NCBI GenBank assembly: GCA_002425185.1
Contig: DILT01000010.1
Span: forward strand, 124,001 to 188,000
Length of the DNA: 64,000 nt
Reading direction: 5' to 3'
Origin: Flammeovirgaceae bacterium UBA5585
GTDB taxonomy: Bacteria > Bacteroidota > Bacteroidia > Cytophagales > Cyclobacteriaceae
The position numbers and the translations under genes are program-made. The notes under the pieces were generated by a model, which saw only the letters and a program-made list of their open reading frames with translations, did no database searches and was not told the DNA's origin. Below, in pieces: positions 26,887 through 35,260 of this stretch (position 1 is the stretch's first letter; each line of letters begins with the position of its first letter).

Positions 26887-28626
26887 ATGAAAAAGACCCT
26901 AATAATATTGGGAGTGGCTTCACTGCTTTTGGTATTTGCGGCCACGCATAATTACCCCGCCCTTGTTACACCCAAGCAGCAATTCAATGCTGGTATTATT
27001 CCATCCGTATCGCTTTGCGGTACCCCAGGCGCCAGAACAATTCTTGCACTTATGGACACCACAAGACAGATAGCTCCTTTGTTGGAAAATCTGGGATCGT
27101 ATGGAATGAAAGTGAGTACCGGAAATGAACGTGCCCAGAAGTTTTTCAATCAAGGTATCAACCTGTACTATGGCTTCAACCATTTTGAGGCTTACCGCAG
27201 CTTCAAGGAGGTTGCACGATTGGATCCCAATTGTGCCATGGCTTACTGGGGGCAAGCCCTGTCACTTGGTCCAAATATCAATCTACCCATGGATCCAGCA
27301 GATACAGAGACTGTTTATAAAGCCATTCAAAAGTCTGTGGCTCTTCTTGATAAAGCATCGCCAAAAGAACGTGCGTTGATTAGTGCATTGGCTAAACGCT
27401 ATACAGCGGAGGCGCTTGAAGATCGAAAACCTTTGGATGAGGCGTATGCTCAAGCCATGCAAGCAGTAGCCAGCCAGTATCCGGATGATTTAGAAGTAGT
27501 AACATTATACGCTGAATCGCTAATGGATTTACACCCATGGGACTATTGGAAAATGAGTCAGGCCCAGCCATGGACGCCACAAATTGTTGAATTGATTGCC
27601 GCAGTAATTTCGAAAAAGACAGATCATCCGGGTGCCAACCATCTGAATATCCATATCCTTGAGGCTTCACCTGAACCTGAAAAAGCGGCAGCAAGCGCTG
27701 ACCGGTTGCGCAACCTTGTTCCAGGGGCCGGACACCTGGTACACATGCCATCCCACATCTATATTCGTGTAGGTAGGTATTTGGATGGAGTGGAAGCGAA
27801 TGAACGCGCAGTGAAGACTGACGAGGAATATATTGCCCAATGCAACGTACAAAGTATTTACCCGCTCTTCTACTATCCGCATAATTATCATTTCTTACTG
27901 GCATGTGCACAAATGGCTGGACTAAGCAAGAAGTCAGCAGATGCGGCAAATGCGTTGAATAAAAATATTCCTGTTGAAATGATGAATGTTCCTGATCTGG
28001 TAACGTTGCAGCATTGGTACACTATGCCCTGGTATAACATGGTGCGGTTTGGAAAGTGGGATGATATTCTGAGAATAAGCGAACCGGTAGATTCATTCAA
28101 GTACGTGAAAAGTGTGTGGCATTATGCACGGGGTATGGCTTTTGTAAGAAAGAATAAAATCACCGAAGCAAAGGCTGAATTGGCAAGTCTTAAAATCCTT
28201 ATTGAAGATCCTTTCATGGAGATGACAATTGCCGGGTTCAATAGTTTCAGAAGTGTTCTGGGTATTGGACGAAACGTACTCGAAGCTGAACTTGAAGCAC
28301 ACCAAAAAAATTACAACAGCGCTGTTAAGTTACTGACGGAAGCAATCGATGTTGAAGATAACCTGCTCTATCAGGAGCCACCCGATTGGTACCATCCGGT
28401 AAGGCAGATTTTAGGATCAGTTTTATTGGAAGCAAAAAATCTAATCGAAGCTGAGAAACGATTTCGGGAGGATCTTACATTTTACAAAAACAATGGTTGG
28501 TCGCTCTATGGCCTATACCAAAGTCTTGAAGCCCAGGGTAAGAAAACTGAAGCCGCACAGGTGAAAAAGGAATTTGAAAAAGCGTTTGCAAAATCAGATG
28601 TAAAACTGAAGTCAACACGCCTGTAA
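26887..28626 (+). CDS. Secreted TPR-repeat protein of unknown function
   Basis: 579 residues from ATG 26887, which begins with a signal-like MKKTLIILGVASLLLVFA. The longer frame from 26815 adds 24 residues before it and is rejected. The body is helical with TPR-like repeats: INLYYGFNHFEAYRSFKEVARLDP, then a second set near the C-terminus with YKNNGWSLYGLYQSLEAQGK. It also has the striking GAGHLVHMPSHIYIRVGRY segment, with conserved His and Arg, typical of a widespread TPR family of unknown role. It is transcribed alone and ends at a bidirectional terminator. Confidence 0.8.
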   Translation: MKKTLIILGVASLLLVFAATHNYPALVTPKQQFNAGIIPSVSLCGTPGARTILALMDTTRQIAPLLENLGSYGMKVSTGNERAQKFFNQGINLYYGFNHFEAYRSFKEVARLDPNCAMAYWGQALSLGPNINLPMDPADTETVYKAIQKSVALLDKASPKERALISALAKRYTAEALEDRKPLDEAYAQAMQAVASQYPDDLEVVTLYAESLMDLHPWDYWKMSQAQPWTPQIVELIAAVISKKTDHPGANHLNIHILEASPEPEKAAASADRLRNLVPGAGHLVHMPSHIYIRVGRYLDGVEANERAVKTDEEYIAQCNVQSIYPLFYYPHNYHFLLACAQMAGLSKKSADAANALNKNIPVEMMNVPDLVTLQHWYTMPWYNMVRFGKWDDILRISEPVDSFKYVKSVWHYARGMAFVRKNKITEAKAELASLKILIEDPFMEMTIAGFNSFRSVLGIGRNVLEAELEAHQKNYNSAVKLLTEAIDVEDNLLYQEPPDWYHPVRQILGSVLLEAKNLIEAEKRFREDLTFYKNNGWSLYGLYQSLEAQGKKTEAAQVKKEFEKAFAKSDVKLKSTRL

Positions 28627-28633
28627 AAGAAAA

Positions 28634-28653
28634 AACCCCGATGCTTCGGGGTT
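28634..28653. terminator. Bidirectional terminator between TPR gene and pdhB
   Basis: An 8-bp stem AACCCCGA / TCGGGGTT with a 4-base loop, flanked by an A-run on the left and a T-run on the right. It sits between two convergent genes and can end transcription from both. Confidence 0.82.
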
Positions 28654-28659
28654 CTTTTT

Positions 28660-29640
28660 TTAATCTCTGTACAAAGACTGTTTTATTGCCTTAACGGTTC
28701 GTTCTACATTGGGTAAAATAGCCTGAATAAGGGTAGGCGCATAAGGTAATGGTGCATCAGCATTGGTAATACGTTGAATGGGTGCATCCAGGTAATCAAA
28801 AGCGTGCTTTTGCACATGATATGTTATTTCAGTTGAAATTGAGGCTAATGGCCATGCTTCCTCCACGATTACCAGCCGGTTTGTTTTCTTTACAGATTCT
28901 ACAATCGTTGCATAATCAATAGGCCGAACACTGCGCAGGTCAATTACCTCGGCAGAAATTCCTTCTTTTTCCAACTCCGCTGCCGCGGCCAAGGCTATCT
29001 TCATCACCTTTCCAAAGGAAACAAGTGTTACGTCCGTTCCTGCTCTTTTTACATCTGCCTGTCCGATGGGTATCAGGTATTCTTCCTGAGGAACTTCACC
29101 CTTATCGCCATACATCAGTTCCGATTCCATGAAAATCACAGGGTCATTATCACGAATAGCGGTCTTGAGCAAACCTTTGGCATCATAGGGGGTGAATGGA
29201 ACGACAACTTTCAATCCGGGGCAGTTGGCATACCAGTTTTCAAAATTCTGTGAGTGCTGTGCTCCGAGTTGTCCGGCATTACCGGTTGCCCCCCTGAAAA
29301 CAATGGGAACATTATATTGCCCGCCCGACATGGAGTACATTTTAGCAGCCGAGTTAATTATCTGGTCAATGGCTACCAGTGAGAAGTTGAAGGTCATGAA
29401 TTCTACAATGGGCCTAAGGCCATTCATGGCTGCGCCAATGCCTAAACCGGTAAAGCCCAGTTCGGCAATAGGTGTATCAATAACACGCTCCGGCCCGAAT
29501 TCATCGAGCATGCCCTGGCTTACTTTGTAGGCACCATTATACTCAGCCACCTCTTCACCCATTAGGAAAACACTGGGGTCTCTGCGCATTTCTTCGCTCA
29601 TGGCTTCACGTAATGCTTCGCGGTATTGTATTTCTCGCAT
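28660..29640 (-). CDS. pdhB: Pyruvate dehydrogenase E1 component, beta subunit
   Basis: 326 residues, the standard length for a separate E1-beta. Family segments: REIQYREALREAMSEEM, VFLMGEEVAEYNGAYKVSQG, TPIAELGFTGLGIGAAM, and a C-terminal transketolase-like region with EGISAEVIDLRSVRPID. It pairs with an E1-alpha subunit to decarboxylate pyruvate with thiamine diphosphate and hand the acetyl group to E2. The alpha and E2 genes are not adjacent, so this is a solitary pdhB, which I know from other Bacteroidota. Branched-chain 2-oxoacid E1-beta is the close alternative. Confidence 0.9.
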   Translation of the reverse strand: MREIQYREALREAMSEEMRRDPSVFLMGEEVAEYNGAYKVSQGMLDEFGPERVIDTPIAELGFTGLGIGAAMNGLRPIVEFMTFNFSLVAIDQIINSAAKMYSMSGGQYNVPIVFRGATGNAGQLGAQHSQNFENWYANCPGLKVVVPFTPYDAKGLLKTAIRDNDPVIFMESELMYGDKGEVPQEEYLIPIGQADVKRAGTDVTLVSFGKVMKIALAAAAELEKEGISAEVIDLRSVRPIDYATIVESVKKTNRLVIVEEAWPLASISTEITYHVQKHAFDYLDAPIQRITNADAPLPYAPTLIQAILPNVERTVKAIKQSLYRD

Positions 29641-29714
29641 AATGCTTGTTGAAAGGTTAACCTGTTCCTAAAGAGGTCGTAAAAATAGTGTCTGAAGGGG
29701 GATTGGCAAAATAA

Positions 29715-29750
29715 AAAAACCACCCTGACGATATCGTCAGGGTGGTTTTT
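29715..29750 (-). terminator. Terminator of the OmpA/TPR gene
   Basis: A long perfect palindrome centred between 29732 and 29733: ACCACCCTGACGAT paired with its exact complement, with A-runs and T-runs extending the stem. It lies 21 bases after the OmpA/TPR stop and upstream of pdhB. The stem needs no unpaired loop sequence beyond its centre. Confidence 0.82.
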
Positions 29751-29770
29751 AAATCCAATGGTTTTATAGC

Positions 29771-31549
29771 TTAGCGTAAGGCGTTTCTGAACGCTTCAGA
29801 AGTAGCCCACTTGCTAAATTCAAGGTCAGTCAAGGCCGCTGATTTCAAATCAGGGTTAATTTTTACAGCATTGGTAAGGTTGCTCACCACACCATCGGCA
29901 TTACCCAAACGGGCAGAGGCTACGGCTGCACCATAGAATGCATGTGCATGATTGCTGTTTAAGCGGGTAGCTTCACCAAATGATGTTAAAGCATTTTGGT
30001 AGTCTTTGTTAAGCACCTGAGCCAAACCCTTGTTGAAAAGGTTATCGGCAGTATTGGCAGCAGAAGAACCAGCGCTTACCGCCTCGCTATACTTGGCGAT
30101 TGCGATAGCCGCAGAACTTTTTACACCATTTACCCCAGCTGCGTTATCACCACGAAGACCGCCACTTAAAGCTTTGTTGGCGCTGTTGTAAGCGGCATAA
30201 GCGTTGCCTTTCATCATAGCAACAGAAGCAAGGTTAGCGTTTACTTCAGGGGCGTTTGCATTGATACGGGCAGCAAGGTCAAGTTGTGCTTGTGCCTTAT
30301 CCACTAATGAAGATGAGCCAGCAGGATTTTCAATAGCCTGGGCAATGTATACCGCAGCTAAGTTGTTATGTGCATTCCAGTTGGTTCCTTTTTTGGTAGC
30401 AGCTTCATAGATGGCAGCTTTTTCTTCTAACGAAGGAGTAAGCGTTGCTGAGTACATCAATTCTTCGAAAGAAAGTGCATCAGCTTTTGCTTGTCCGGTA
30501 GTAATTTGCTTGGAAAGAACCGCAATCTCAGCATCAGTCTTTTTGTCTTTGATGGTAAGGATTTCAGTCTTGGCAGTTCTCAACTTAGGATACACATCTT
30601 TAAAAACTTTCTTGTAAGTCTTCAGTTTCGCCATTTGCTTCTCCTGGCTTTCGAACGTACCACCACCGTTAATGATGTTCAGGTATTCAGCTTTTTCTTC
30701 AGAAGTGATTCCATCGTATGCAGAAAGTGCAGTGCGGAATTCAGCCCAGTCACGAACAACAGGCTTCAGAATAAACTGAATATCTTTCGCCATGTCCTTA
30801 TAGTCGTATTTCTTCATCTGATCGCGGTAGTACTTTTCAATAGCCTTTGCCCGATCGGGAGAAAGCTTGCTGTTAACACGCTCAGCACCTTCAGGTGAGT
30901 GAGTACCGGTAATGGTAACGGTTTTGGTTACGTTCTTCGAAGCGATGAAAGCATCCAATTGCTTTCCTTTATCACTTTTAATTTCAGAAGTGCGAAGTAC
31001 TGAACGGCCTTGCTCGAATATGAAGTCAGGAATTATAATGGGAATAATCTCTTCCTGGTTATTGTATCCGTGGCCTGCGTAAGATGCAAAAGCAACTGGT
31101 TTAACAAGCTTTGAGGTAGTAATAACGCCTACGGCAACATCCATGCGGGGACTTGCTTTTGATTTTGAACCTTTTGAGGCAACACCTTCAACCTGCAGCA
31201 CTCCAGACTTCATGGCTGGGGCATAAGCAAAGTCGAATTTCTTGGTCACCTTAGGCTGTTCAGTAGCGCTGTTCGGATAATCTTCAGCTTTAAATTCTAT
31301 GGGTGCAAGGGCAGTTTCCTGATCACCATACTTATAAAAAGTGTTAACGGTGTAAACAGTACCTTTCTTTAACATTTTTACGGGTAGGTTGGCAGCCATA
31401 TCGAAGGCAACAGTATCCTTATGCACCTCCAGCGGATTAGGAGTTACAGTAAGTTGCTGCTCTTTGGACATTTTAACCATCTGGGGGAGGGTACACCCAG
31501 CCAGGCTAAGAGCTCCTACAATCAAGAATGCGTAAACGAATTTTCTCAT
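29771..31549 (-). CDS. OmpA-like lipoprotein with C-terminal TPR region
   Basis: 592 residues. A lipoprotein signal ends LSLAGC at about residue 19. A beta-rich part (about 30-165) follows, then an OmpA/MotB-like peptidoglycan-binding segment around 175-265 (IPDFIFEQGRSVLR, then TITGTHSPEGAERVNSKLSPDRAKAI). The C-terminal half is alanine-rich helical repeats of TPR type (NWNAHNNLAAVYIAQA and later NSNHAHAFYGAAVASARLG). Probable role: anchoring outer membrane to cell wall and scaffolding other proteins. The OmpA domain being internal is unusual. It resembles T9SS or gliding scaffold proteins such as PorE in parts but lacks the beta-propeller, so I do not use that name. Confidence 0.82.
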   Translation of the reverse strand: MRKFVYAFLIVGALSLAGCTLPQMVKMSKEQQLTVTPNPLEVHKDTVAFDMAANLPVKMLKKGTVYTVNTFYKYGDQETALAPIEFKAEDYPNSATEQPKVTKKFDFAYAPAMKSGVLQVEGVASKGSKSKASPRMDVAVGVITTSKLVKPVAFASYAGHGYNNQEEIIPIIIPDFIFEQGRSVLRTSEIKSDKGKQLDAFIASKNVTKTVTITGTHSPEGAERVNSKLSPDRAKAIEKYYRDQMKKYDYKDMAKDIQFILKPVVRDWAEFRTALSAYDGITSEEKAEYLNIINGGGTFESQEKQMAKLKTYKKVFKDVYPKLRTAKTEILTIKDKKTDAEIAVLSKQITTGQAKADALSFEELMYSATLTPSLEEKAAIYEAATKKGTNWNAHNNLAAVYIAQAIENPAGSSSLVDKAQAQLDLAARINANAPEVNANLASVAMMKGNAYAAYNSANKALSGGLRGDNAAGVNGVKSSAAIAIAKYSEAVSAGSSAANTADNLFNKGLAQVLNKDYQNALTSFGEATRLNSNHAHAFYGAAVASARLGNADGVVSNLTNAVKINPDLKSAALTDLEFSKWATSEAFRNALR

Positions 31550-31582
31550 TGGATTTATAATTTGGTTGTTTTAAGCGAGTGG

Positions 31583-31613
31583 CAAATGTAATCTTATATG
31601 CTTTTTTTTGCAA
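31583..31613 (-). promoter_or_regulatory. Bacteroidota-type promoter for the OmpA/TPR gene
   Basis: On the minus strand: TTG at 31613-31611 (three of four bases), a 20-base spacer, and TACATTTG at 31590-31583, an exact TAnnTTTG match. The leader would be about 25 bases. Confidence 0.55.
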
Positions 31614-31665
31614 TTATAGTCAAAAAATAAAGATTTCGGCCTTCGGTAAAGGTTTGCCGGAACCC

Positions 31666-31673
31666 TATATTTG
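31666..31673 (+). promoter_or_regulatory. Possible -7 box for pspC
   Basis: TATATTTG on the plus strand matches TAnnTTTG. No clear TTTG lies 19-21 bases upstream, so only half the promoter is supported. It would give a leader of about 50 bases before the ATG at 31730. Confidence 0.35.
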
Positions 31674-31729
31674 TAAAAGTGTTTATTGAGTCGTTAAACG
31701 AACGATAATACAGACGAAAGCCAAATATT

Positions 31730-31957
31730 ATGGGTAATATGGTTGACAGACTTCAGTTATTTTTGGAAGAATACACTTTTGGGGTGTGTGCCCGGCTTGG
31801 AGAAAAATTTGGAATAGCCACCTCCAACATACGGTTATTCTTCATTTATGCCTCATTTATCACCTTTGGATCGCCCGTGATTATTTATCTGGCCTTGGCA
31901 TTTATTATGAATCTGAGGAAATCACTACGAAAGAGAAGCCCTATTTGGGACTTTTAA
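31730..31957 (+). CDS. Small PspC-domain membrane protein
   Basis: 75 residues. The PspC pattern is GVCARLGEKFGIATSNIRLFF followed by a hydrophobic helix (FITFGSPVIIYLALAFIM) and a basic tail. PspC domains occur in phage-shock and stress membrane proteins. This one is only the domain, with one to two membrane segments and no toast-rack or other fused part. Its last 17 bases overlap the 3' end of the convergent glycosyltransferase gene. Confidence 0.82.
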   Translation: MGNMVDRLQLFLEEYTFGVCARLGEKFGIATSNIRLFFIYASFITFGSPVIIYLALAFIMNLRKSLRKRSPIWDF

Positions 31958-32957
31958 CATCAATTACCTTCTTTCCTAGCAGGTAGTAGTCCACAATGAT
32001 TAGTCCGTTGAAAACATTCTGAGTACTAAAGGGATATCTGGATTTGATCCATTTCCGTTGCTGATGCGTGCTTTTTAATAGTTTCAAAAAGTCGATTAAC
32101 GCCTTTAAAACGGCTATACCATCCCTTGCATGGCCTTCCAGTATGAATTTCAAGGCAGCTATAAGATCAAGCATGATCCTAAAAGGTAGTTTATACCAAA
32201 GTTGATTGGATGGCAGGTGTTTATAAATCAGGCTAAGTCCATTGCGGAAATTGTAATACGTTTTACGAGGATTGGTGCGGGCCAGGGTACCTGCGCCTAC
32301 ATGAAAGACCGTACTTTCTCCGCAGTAGTACACTTTTTTGCCCATGCGATGAATTTTCCAGCATAAGTCGATTTCCTCCATGTGTGCAAAAAAAGTTTCA
32401 TCCAGTCCTCCAAGAGTGTGGTAAATGTCACTTCGTATGGCGAGGCATGCTCCGGAAGCCCAGAATACTTCGCGGGTATCATTGTATTGACCCTGATCTT
32501 TTTCTGTGTAATTAAAAATACGCCCGCGACAGAACGGATAACCCAGGGCATCGATAAAACCACCACCGGCTCCGGCATATTCAAATTGATCTTTTGCATG
32601 GAACGAAAGAATTTTGGGCTGAACGGCAGCAATGTCCGGTTGATTATCCAATAAATTGATTATCGGTTCAAGCCAACCCGGTGTTACTTCAATGTCGGAG
32701 TTAAGGAGTACGTAATAGGGTGTGTTGATTTTCTGAAGTGCTAGATTATAACCGCCACAAAAACCATAATTTTTATCCAGTTGAATAATCTTCACGGAGG
32801 GAAAGTCGCTTTGTAGTATCGCGATCGATTGATCGGTTGATCCGTTATCGGCAACGATAATGGAAGCATGTTGGGTATGCTCTACAACAGAGGGTAGAAA
32901 TTGTTGCAACAATTTCTCACCATTAAAATTTAATATGACTACGGATACCTTGCTCAA
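31941..32957 (-). CDS. Family 2 glycosyltransferase
   Basis: 338 residues with the GT-A fold of GT2: VSVVILNFNGEKLL, IIVADNGSTDQS, and the metal-binding region YYVLLNSDIEV. ARTNPRKTYYNFRNGL follows in the C-terminal half, which ends in amphipathic helices. The rhamnosyltransferase-like (RfbF/WbbL) subgroup has this shape. It likely adds a sugar to a surface glycan or glycolipid on the cytoplasmic side. No other sugar genes are adjacent. It follows ybaB by 9 bases in the same direction. Confidence 0.88.
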   Translation of the reverse strand: MSKVSVVILNFNGEKLLQQFLPSVVEHTQHASIIVADNGSTDQSIAILQSDFPSVKIIQLDKNYGFCGGYNLALQKINTPYYVLLNSDIEVTPGWLEPIINLLDNQPDIAAVQPKILSFHAKDQFEYAGAGGGFIDALGYPFCRGRIFNYTEKDQGQYNDTREVFWASGACLAIRSDIYHTLGGLDETFFAHMEEIDLCWKIHRMGKKVYYCGESTVFHVGAGTLARTNPRKTYYNFRNGLSLIYKHLPSNQLWYKLPFRIMLDLIAALKFILEGHARDGIAVLKALIDFLKLLKSTHQQRKWIKSRYPFSTQNVFNGLIIVDYYLLGKKVIDVKSPK

Positions 32958-32966
32958 GCTTCCCTG

Positions 32967-33302
32967 TTAACCCATCATTCCGCTTAAGTCCATTCCTGGA
33001 ATATTGGGAATTAATCCCTCGGTGCTTTTGCGGAGCTCCTCTTTAGCCAGTACTTCGGCCTCCTCGGAAGCTTTGTTTACGGCAGCCACCACTAAATCCT
33101 GAACGATAATTTTATCCTCGGGCTTTAGCAAGGAAGGATCAATGTCGATAGCCAAAAGTTTACGCTTGCCATTTACGGTTACCTTCACCATGCCTCCGCC
33201 AGATTCACCTTGTGCAGTTATTTTATCCAAACTGTCCTGTGCTTCTTTTATGCGGGCCTGCACTTCTTTCATTTTGCCCATCATTTTCATCATATCGAAC
33301 AT
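32967..33302 (-). CDS. YbaB/EbfC nucleoid-associated protein
   Basis: 111 residues with the complete family pattern: an N-terminal MMKMMGKMKEVQARIKEAQ helix, the beta core VKVTVNGKRKLLAIDIDPSLL, then a long helix and a Gly/Met-rich end (IPGMDLSGMMG). It forms a dimer that binds DNA without strong sequence preference. The usual dnaX-recR neighbours are absent; here it precedes a glycosyltransferase. A minus-strand TAGATTTG box at 33351-33344 may be its -7 element. Confidence 0.92.
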   Translation of the reverse strand: MFDMMKMMGKMKEVQARIKEAQDSLDKITAQGESGGGMVKVTVNGKRKLLAIDIDPSLLKPEDKIIVQDLVVAAVNKASEEAEVLAKEELRKSTEGLIPNIPGMDLSGMMG

Positions 33303-33361
33303 AAGCGGGTAGTATGTTTTAGGTTACGAAACATTTCAGGCTGCAAATCTAACACTTTGCT

Positions 33362-35260
33362 TTATCTCTTGCGCAGCAGTACAACAGAACCACTTCGGGT
33401 AAATGAGGTTCCTGAAAGATCGGTTAAACGGGCCACAAAGGCATAGGTTCCTTCGGGTTGATCTTTTCCCCGGAAGGTACCGTCCCAACCCACATCGATG
33501 TCAGTAGAGGAGAAGAGGAGTTCACCCCAACGGTTAAAAATCTGCATTTCAAAACGTGCAATGTACTGACCGAAAACCTTAAAGATTTCATTTTCAACCG
33601 GGCCTTGCCTGTCGGGAGTGAAAGCCGTTGGATAAAAAAGTTTTGGTTCTTTTTTTAATTCAATTTCATTGGAAATGGCTTGCCCTAAACCTGGCTGGTT
33701 TGCATTAGCCGTGATGATGTAGCGATAAATTTGTTCATTGGGATTAAGGTCGCTATCGATGAATGAACTGGTGCCGGATCCTACCGTAAAAGATTGAAGC
33801 AATTGGCCCTGAGTGTTGTATTTTTCTACGATGTATTGATTAACGCCATTTACCCAACCCGAATAATTACTCCACACCAGTGATGAGAAGTTTTCGGGTG
33901 TAAGGCTTCCCGTTAATCGAATGGGACAAATTTCAATGCCTAATGCTGCCATATTATCACAAACATCGCGGTAGTTGATTTGGTAACAGTTTTCATCTGC
34001 AGTGGTATAGGTGTTGTCGAAAAACTGAGGTGTTGTTGTTTGGCCAATCAGTTGAAGGTTACCGGTGCCTGATTTTCTGAAAATGCTGTATTCAACAAGT
34101 TGGAATGCCGGATCTTGAAGCCAGGTTATAGCAACTCCCGTTGAGGATACGTGTGCCGTAGCATTGTTTATAGCGGTGGGGATATCCGTAGAAAAGGCTG
34201 TAACACATTTGATGAGGGAAATACTTCGGCTACCATTAGCGTAGTTTGCGGTGATTTGGTAGCAATATTCCGTTTTGCATACAACATTGTTATCGATGAA
34301 GGATGTTGATGCGGTAGACCCTGCCAATTGTCCATCACGGTCGATTGAAAAATTAGAAATGCCTGTTGTGTTCGTTGTCCAGTTCAGGTTGTTCTGATTG
34401 TTTTGTGCCGTGGCGTTAAAATCAGCACTGCAAATTATGTTTGAATAAACGGTAATGTTGCTGCAGGGATCGAAAGCGCCTAAGCGAAAGCAGTAATAGT
34501 TATCATCAGGCCTCAGGTTAGTTAGAGATGCGGTTGAAACATTGTACAGGGTTTGTGCCAGTTGGAAAGTAGTATTGTTGTTGGTGGCGATTTCAAGCCG
34601 GTATAAAATATTTGGTGCCGAAGTGAAATTAAGATTCACAGTAGTCGCATTGCTTACGGACAACTCATTGATAAACGGTGCGGGCAAAACGGCTAAAGCA
34701 TTAACGGCTTTCGTGTTGGATCCGCAGTTATCATCAGCATTTACATCCTTTCCCCGAACTGAGATTGTTTTGTTTCCACTGGTGGCATACGTATGATTAC
34801 TGGTGGCCAGCGTACCTTTTGGTACCTGCACTTCAGGACTTCCGTCATTAAAATTTATTACATAAGCATCATAGTTTGTATCGGTAACGCGCACCTGCAC
34901 CTGATTGCCGCCACAGGTGAAAATATCAAAGTCAGGAGGTGTGTTTGGGGTAACTATTATTTGAATATCGTCAACGCCCAGATTTTGGTACAATACCCGT
35001 AATAAATAAGTACCAGGCTGGGTGTAGGTATGTACAAACACATTTTGTTGGGGAGCTGAGTTGTCCCCCCAGTCAATATCACACGGATTTCCGCCTGTAC
35101 AAAAACCAGCTGTAATCAGGTTGGTGTTGGTGATGGTTACCGTGAGGGGTGCGCAACCTTTACGCTCATCAACCGAAAAGCGGCCCAGGCGACTTATGTA
35201 TTGTGCCTTCGCCAGCAAGGGGAGTAATACCAACAGACTAATAACAAGCCGGATGATCAT
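33362..35260 (-). CDS. T9SS-type secreted PKD protein with gliding-motility C-terminal domain
   Basis: 632 residues: signal peptide (about 1-19, LLPLLAKAQ), a PKD-like domain near the N-terminus (KGCAPLTVTITN and later DIDWGDNSAP), then Ig/FN3-like beta modules. The C-terminal ~90 residues form the gliding motility-associated (CHU_C, type B) sorting domain, starting at FYPTAFTPDRQGPVENEIF and including IFNRWGELLFSS, WDGTFRGKDQPEGTYAF. Expected path: Sec, then T9SS to the surface. Its ATG overlaps the stop of hutH by 4 bases, an odd partner for a surface protein. Confidence 0.9.
   Translation of the reverse strand: MIIRLVISLLVLLPLLAKAQYISRLGRFSVDERKGCAPLTVTITNTNLITAGFCTGGNPCDIDWGDNSAPQQNVFVHTYTQPGTYLLRVLYQNLGVDDIQIIVTPNTPPDFDIFTCGGNQVQVRVTDTNYDAYVINFNDGSPEVQVPKGTLATSNHTYATSGNKTISVRGKDVNADDNCGSNTKAVNALAVLPAPFINELSVSNATTVNLNFTSAPNILYRLEIATNNNTTFQLAQTLYNVSTASLTNLRPDDNYYCFRLGAFDPCSNITVYSNIICSADFNATAQNNQNNLNWTTNTTGISNFSIDRDGQLAGSTASTSFIDNNVVCKTEYCYQITANYANGSRSISLIKCVTAFSTDIPTAINNATAHVSSTGVAITWLQDPAFQLVEYSIFRKSGTGNLQLIGQTTTPQFFDNTYTTADENCYQINYRDVCDNMAALGIEICPIRLTGSLTPENFSSLVWSNYSGWVNGVNQYIVEKYNTQGQLLQSFTVGSGTSSFIDSDLNPNEQIYRYIITANANQPGLGQAISNEIELKKEPKLFYPTAFTPDRQGPVENEIFKVFGQYIARFEMQIFNRWGELLFSSTDIDVGWDGTFRGKDQPEGTYAFVARLTDLSGTSFTRSGSVVLLRKR

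Noticed and set aside
27392..27949. A 185-residue open frame opposite the TPR gene
   Set aside because: Lies wholly inside a gene with a signal peptide and TPR pattern; no promoter or motif of its own.
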